Shown in pieces: positions 60,520 to 64,000 of a stretch of DNA of 64,000 nucleotides. Origin of the DNA: Rhyacophila brunnea. Taxonomy: Eukaryota > Arthropoda > Insecta > Trichoptera > Rhyacophilidae. Within the stretch, counting starts at the first letter, position 1. Each line of letters opens with the position of its first letter. The stretch covers positions 372,001-436,000 of the forward strand of contig JAGYXB010001352.1 of assembly GCA_022495005.1 (NCBI GenBank), written 5' to 3'. The notes under the pieces are model-generated. The model saw only the letters and a list, made by a program, of their open reading frames with translations, searched no databases and was not told the origin of the DNA. The position numbers and the translations under genes are program-made.

Positions 60520-60740
60520 TTTCGACCATGTCCGATCCTAATACTAATAGGATCATATGGGCCTCCACAGAGTAGAGGTTTGTATTAACATATTTTGTTT
60601 TTTACGAGAAATGGATGTCAGCCACTTGCTCAACCTATTAGGTCCATGCCTTGACTCACACACAAATTGAAAAACAATATGTGTACTTGCCAGATCCAGG
60701 ATTTGAACCGCGGCGTGATAGTCCAACGCTTAAGCTAAAT
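60520..60740 (-). mobile_element. tRNA-derived SINE (copy 6)
   Basis: On the minus strand it shows ggttcaaatcctggatctgg, aataggttgagcaagtggct, tctcgtaaaaaacaaaatat and the tail taggatcggacatggtcgaa, in family order. Confidence 0.75.
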
Positions 60741-61189
60741 AACTCCCGGGTGTTTGGGTGTGATCCACGTGGAGCGGAAATGATTATTTTAGTACCTACA
60801 TTAAAAAATCACTTGATTTCGTCATTAGGTTTCCATTTTTGAGCGTAGTCTATCCTCCGATGATGGAGTCAACGTTAGCCGGATACGTAGTATGGCACAC
60901 ATGTCGTAATGTTTATACTTAATTTGAAAATAATGACAGGTATTCAGTGCTGCCATGTGCGTGCGTGTTTTCGGCATTAATGGCCGATGGCCGTAAATAT
61001 TATTTGCAGTGATAAAGAGCTTGCTTGAAATATTGAGTTTTCAATAAAACTTCATAAGGTCACCGTGCTCGTTAAAGTCTAACTGCCATAATACTACGCC
61101 ATGTTATAAAGCACTGATATAGGCTCTTATGATTATGACAGCTTTGTACAGGTGTATCCAATCGATCGATCGCAAAGCGAATACATACG

Positions 61190-61575
61190 TTGACATTACA
61201 GATAAGTTACCATCATCATCAGCCTGAATCTATCCACTGCTGGATGAAGGCCTCTTCAAGCTGCTTCCACTTCTCTCGGTCTTGTGAATTGGGTTGCCGC
61301 GTACTTCCGCAGAACTTTATCATTTCATCGATCCAGCGGCCTCTAAGTCTACCTTGTGGACGTTTTGTACTTCTTGGATACCACTGGATGACTAGATTTG
61401 TCCAACGATTGTCTCTTCTTCGAGCTATGTGTCCAGCCCATCTCCATTTAAGGCTTTTAATAAACTCTCTTACATCGCAAACCCTTGTCTGCTTCCTTAT
61501 CCACTCATTCCTCTTTTTGTCCTTTCGCGTTATGCTCAGCATGCACTTCTCCATACCACGTTGTGCTACTCTAAG
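61190..61575 (-). mobile_element. C-terminus of an endonuclease-reverse transcriptase LINE
   Basis: The minus strand encodes RKDKKRNEWIRKQTRVCDV, LKWRWAGHIARRRDNRWTNL, RPQGRLRGRWIDEMIKF and KWKQLEEAFIQQWIDSG before a stop at 61219. This is the characteristic tail (RNEWIR, WAGHIAR, GRPxxRWxD, WIDSG) of a widespread arthropod LINE. A catcatcatcag-type tail follows at 61203-61215. The rest of the element is missing. Confidence 0.8.
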
Positions 61576-63539
61576 TTTCTGGTTAAGTTATATTGAATAT
61601 AAGTTATATTGAGACAAATATTTTCATCTCTGCCTGAAAAATTCTACAAAATTATTGGTAGTATTTTATTCATAGTAAAATAGAACCCAGATATAACGTA
61701 CTTATGCAGGTGAGGGTGAGTCCGTTAAATCTGAAAGTCCGTTATATAAAAACACAAACAAAATCATGTTTATTCGTCTTATTCGCTTTCGGTAATCCTG
61801 CTTTGAAAAAAAAATCAAATTGTACTTGTAAAAGTCTTCTGTTTTTTATATTACAACGTTTTTCTCAGCTCGTATTCTTATTTGTCCAGTACAAATCTTG
61901 CAATCGATTTTTAACTAACTTTCCAACTAGCTAGACATTTGAAACTTTTAGAATATATAAGAAGACGATGCCAATGCATTTTTTAAATACTTTTAGCCAT
62001 CTTTAAGTATAATTAAATTCATTTTCAGTTAATTCTGTTTTGTATGAAAAGTTATTTCGACACCATTATTGGTTGGTAGGGGTCTGGGGTCCTAGCAACT
62101 AAATTATTAATATATACGTGCGTTACTATGGAAATCAATGTGATATGTCAAAATGACATTTCAGTATTATTTCTATCAAGTACAAATTTTTTTGATCGTT
62201 TAAGCTAGTCAGGTCAAGTTTATACCTATGATTCAACAGAAAATTTAAAAACTTTGTATATAAAAAGTTCTTTTTATCTTGTAATAATTTTATAATAAAC
62301 TCTCTAAAATTACGAAAATGCTTGTAATATGGTTGAATTTTGTTATCTGACGAATAGTCAATAAATGTTGTTAGATCGTCGAGATAACCTCGTTAACTTC
62401 ACTTCCATCCTCATTTTCCAAGATCATAACGTCATCGTGACCCAGGGTTACCTTAATCTACGTCTTCTAACAATTGTAAACTTACTTAATAGAGTAATAA
62501 ATGCACCCATTGTCATATAATGGGAAAAGGTAGGAATAGGAAGGTGGGAATTGTGACAATTGATCAGATTGTGACGTAGGGAAAAGAGGAGTGGATTGGG
62601 ATTGGATGGGATATAGAGCATGAGACTCGGGGAAAGCGCAGGGTCGTGGGTGGTTTGGATCTTCATCATCGTCTTATTGGCGACTACGATAAACACACCA
62701 TGTCTTAAGATGAAAGACACTCAACCATCAGATCTTAGTAATGAAAGGAAAAATTATGGTCAAAATATCCCAACCGAATGGCTAAAACATATAAAGAGAG
62801 ACGCAGAAAGTTTGAAGACAGTAAGGGAATATTTTTACTTTTATTATGAAAACTACTGTCAGCCATTAGCGATACCAATGACGCAATATGCGGGTGTCAT
62901 TTTCTTCCAACGTCCTCGATCTTAAGAAGTTTTCTACAGCTCCGCATGTTAAGCAGGTCCAACATGTCCCCATTCACTATATTATACATGAAGAATGGCT
63001 GTGGCCTTCCCAGCTTTTGCTCCCCGTCCGCCTTTCATAATAAAACATACATTACAGCTTACATGTCATAATTGAAGAGTGGATTAGCATCAAAATGAAA
63101 AATCGAATTGCTGTTCTTGTGTCCGAAAAGGTTGGCCACATGCGGGATACTATAATTTCAGTATTGGCTGAGTTAGAGATTAAAAAAATATGATCAATGA
63201 CAGTATTGGACAGAGGCTTCATGGAAAATTGGTCGCTTGGACAATTAGTCTTTGATGACACATTTAAATTCTAGGATATTTTTTTACGATTTATTTGTTA
63301 AATTTGTAATTGCTGCATCATTAATAAATGTATTAAAAGAAAACTCCAATGGTGTTACTCATCGAATTATTCCCAAATTCGAATTAATTGAAATAATAAT
63401 AATCACTTAAACTTATTTTATTTAATTTATTTATTTAAAAAAAGACACATTGAGCACATAACCAATTAGTAATTCAAGACGTTCGCAACAAGACACTTAG
63501 AATAAAAATTACAAGTAAATTAACTAGAAAAAAACAAGG

Positions 63540-63960
63540 TAGAGAAAAAAAAGCAAAAAATAATTTTATAGAAAAGAAATAAAATAAAATAACAATAATT
63601 AAAAAAAAATACAGATTAAACAATAAAATAGAATTTTAAAAACAGAATACATGACGCAATGATAAAATGTTTACATCTCTACGGAATGCATTGACCAGCC
63701 ACACAGCCCTTGCTATTGGTGCCTGGTGAGCCTGACATGAGGAAACAGCTTTCACCCAAAATAGGTCATGGCTGCGACCACGCATGTATTTGACGGGTGC
63801 ATAAAAATTCAAATTTTCCAGAATATCGGGATTGGAAACTATACCAGGTGAGAGCAGGGAAAAATGCTTTAAGAGCAGAAGTGACCTACGAGCATCAAGA
63901 AAATGAAAGGCGAGCATGCCTTGAAGAAAGTTAGTCGGAAAATACTCGTTTGAGAAACTG
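63540..63960 (-). mobile_element. Jockey/CR1-like LINE 3' end
   Basis: The minus-strand frame 63917-63636 includes AFHFLDARRSLLLLKHFSLL, NLNFYAPVKYMRGRSHDLFW and QAPIARAVWLVNAFRRDVNI. The order (RR..L, F..P..Y.R.R...F, PI.R....N.......DIF) is that of the region after the reverse transcriptase in jockey/CR1-type LINEs. An A-rich 3' tail follows toward 63540. The element probably continues beyond the fragment upstream, but frame is lost near 63960. Confidence 0.6.
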
Positions 63961-64000
63961 TCAAAAGGAAAATAATTATAAATATTAAAATAAAGATGTC

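Larger units (their letters stand above)
55122..64000. other. Gene-free right end of the window
   Basis: After the metallopeptidase's CpG-rich first-exon region (about 55130-55270), this stretch holds MITEs, two hAT-like inverted-repeat elements, a SINE and two LINE fragments. I found no conserved exon. A block at 55630-55730 (gtgagggtaggcagattgag, cagttacccaaagggcggca) looks repetitive but was not assigned. Confidence 0.55.

Noticed and set aside
62620..62925. 101-codon frame with a hydrophobic N-terminal segment, possible small secreted protein
   Set aside because: VVWIFIIVLLATTIN resembles a signal peptide, but the start context is poor, no homologue is recognised and the opposite strand looks LINE-like (DRGRWKKM). 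Not supported as a gene.
1..64000. CRISPR arrays, bacterial operons or phage-type defence systems
   Set aside because: No regularly spaced direct repeats with unique spacers, no ribosome-binding-site-led gene clusters; spliced genes show the DNA is a eukaryotic nuclear chromosome.

Overview
This is an AT-rich piece of eukaryotic nuclear genome. The genes have spliceosomal introns, many of them several kilobases long and full of transposable elements. The protein similarities, the short runs of the arthropod telomere motif TTAGG and the repeat families point to an insect, tentatively a hemipteran. The order is a guess, because no rRNA or mitochondrial marker is present.

Five conserved genes can be assembled exon by exon, with matching splice phases. 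(1) 4367-10582, minus: mitochondrial ribosomal protein L16, 5 exons, 244 aa. (2) 17358-22376, minus: a strongly diverged gephyrin/cinnamon homologue of molybdenum-cofactor biosynthesis, MogA-like then MoeA-like, with most active-site motifs replaced and one frame problem between the two halves. (3) 29700-33978, plus: transmembrane protein 17 of the ciliary transition zone, 4 exons, 193 aa. (4) 45804-52101, minus: glycolipid transfer protein, 5 exons, 221 aa. (5) 52413-55121, minus: a YIL108W-like zinc metallopeptidase, about 548 aa. Genes 4 and 5 lie head to tail, 311 bp apart. Nothing suggests that the five genes act in one pathway; they look like unrelated housekeeping neighbours.

Much of the remaining sequence is transposable-element debris. 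There are three copies of a Tigger/pogo element, fragments of at least three LINE types, six copies of a tRNA-derived SINE, a hAT relic with an 8-bp target duplication, a broken DUF7869-type element, and more than fifteen inverted-repeat (MITE-like) elements, several nested inside one another. Two unrelated inverted-repeat elements each contain a tRNA-like Pol III unit (A box, B box, T-run). Several inverted-repeat elements carry telomere-like TTAGG runs inside.

The most interesting items are the gephyrin homologue with an eroded catalytic site, the Pol III cassettes inside inverted-repeat elements, and the recurring TTAGG runs. Exon boundaries come from reading splice signals and protein similarity by eye. 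No transcript data or database search was available. Ends of repeats are approximate unless a target-site duplication is given.
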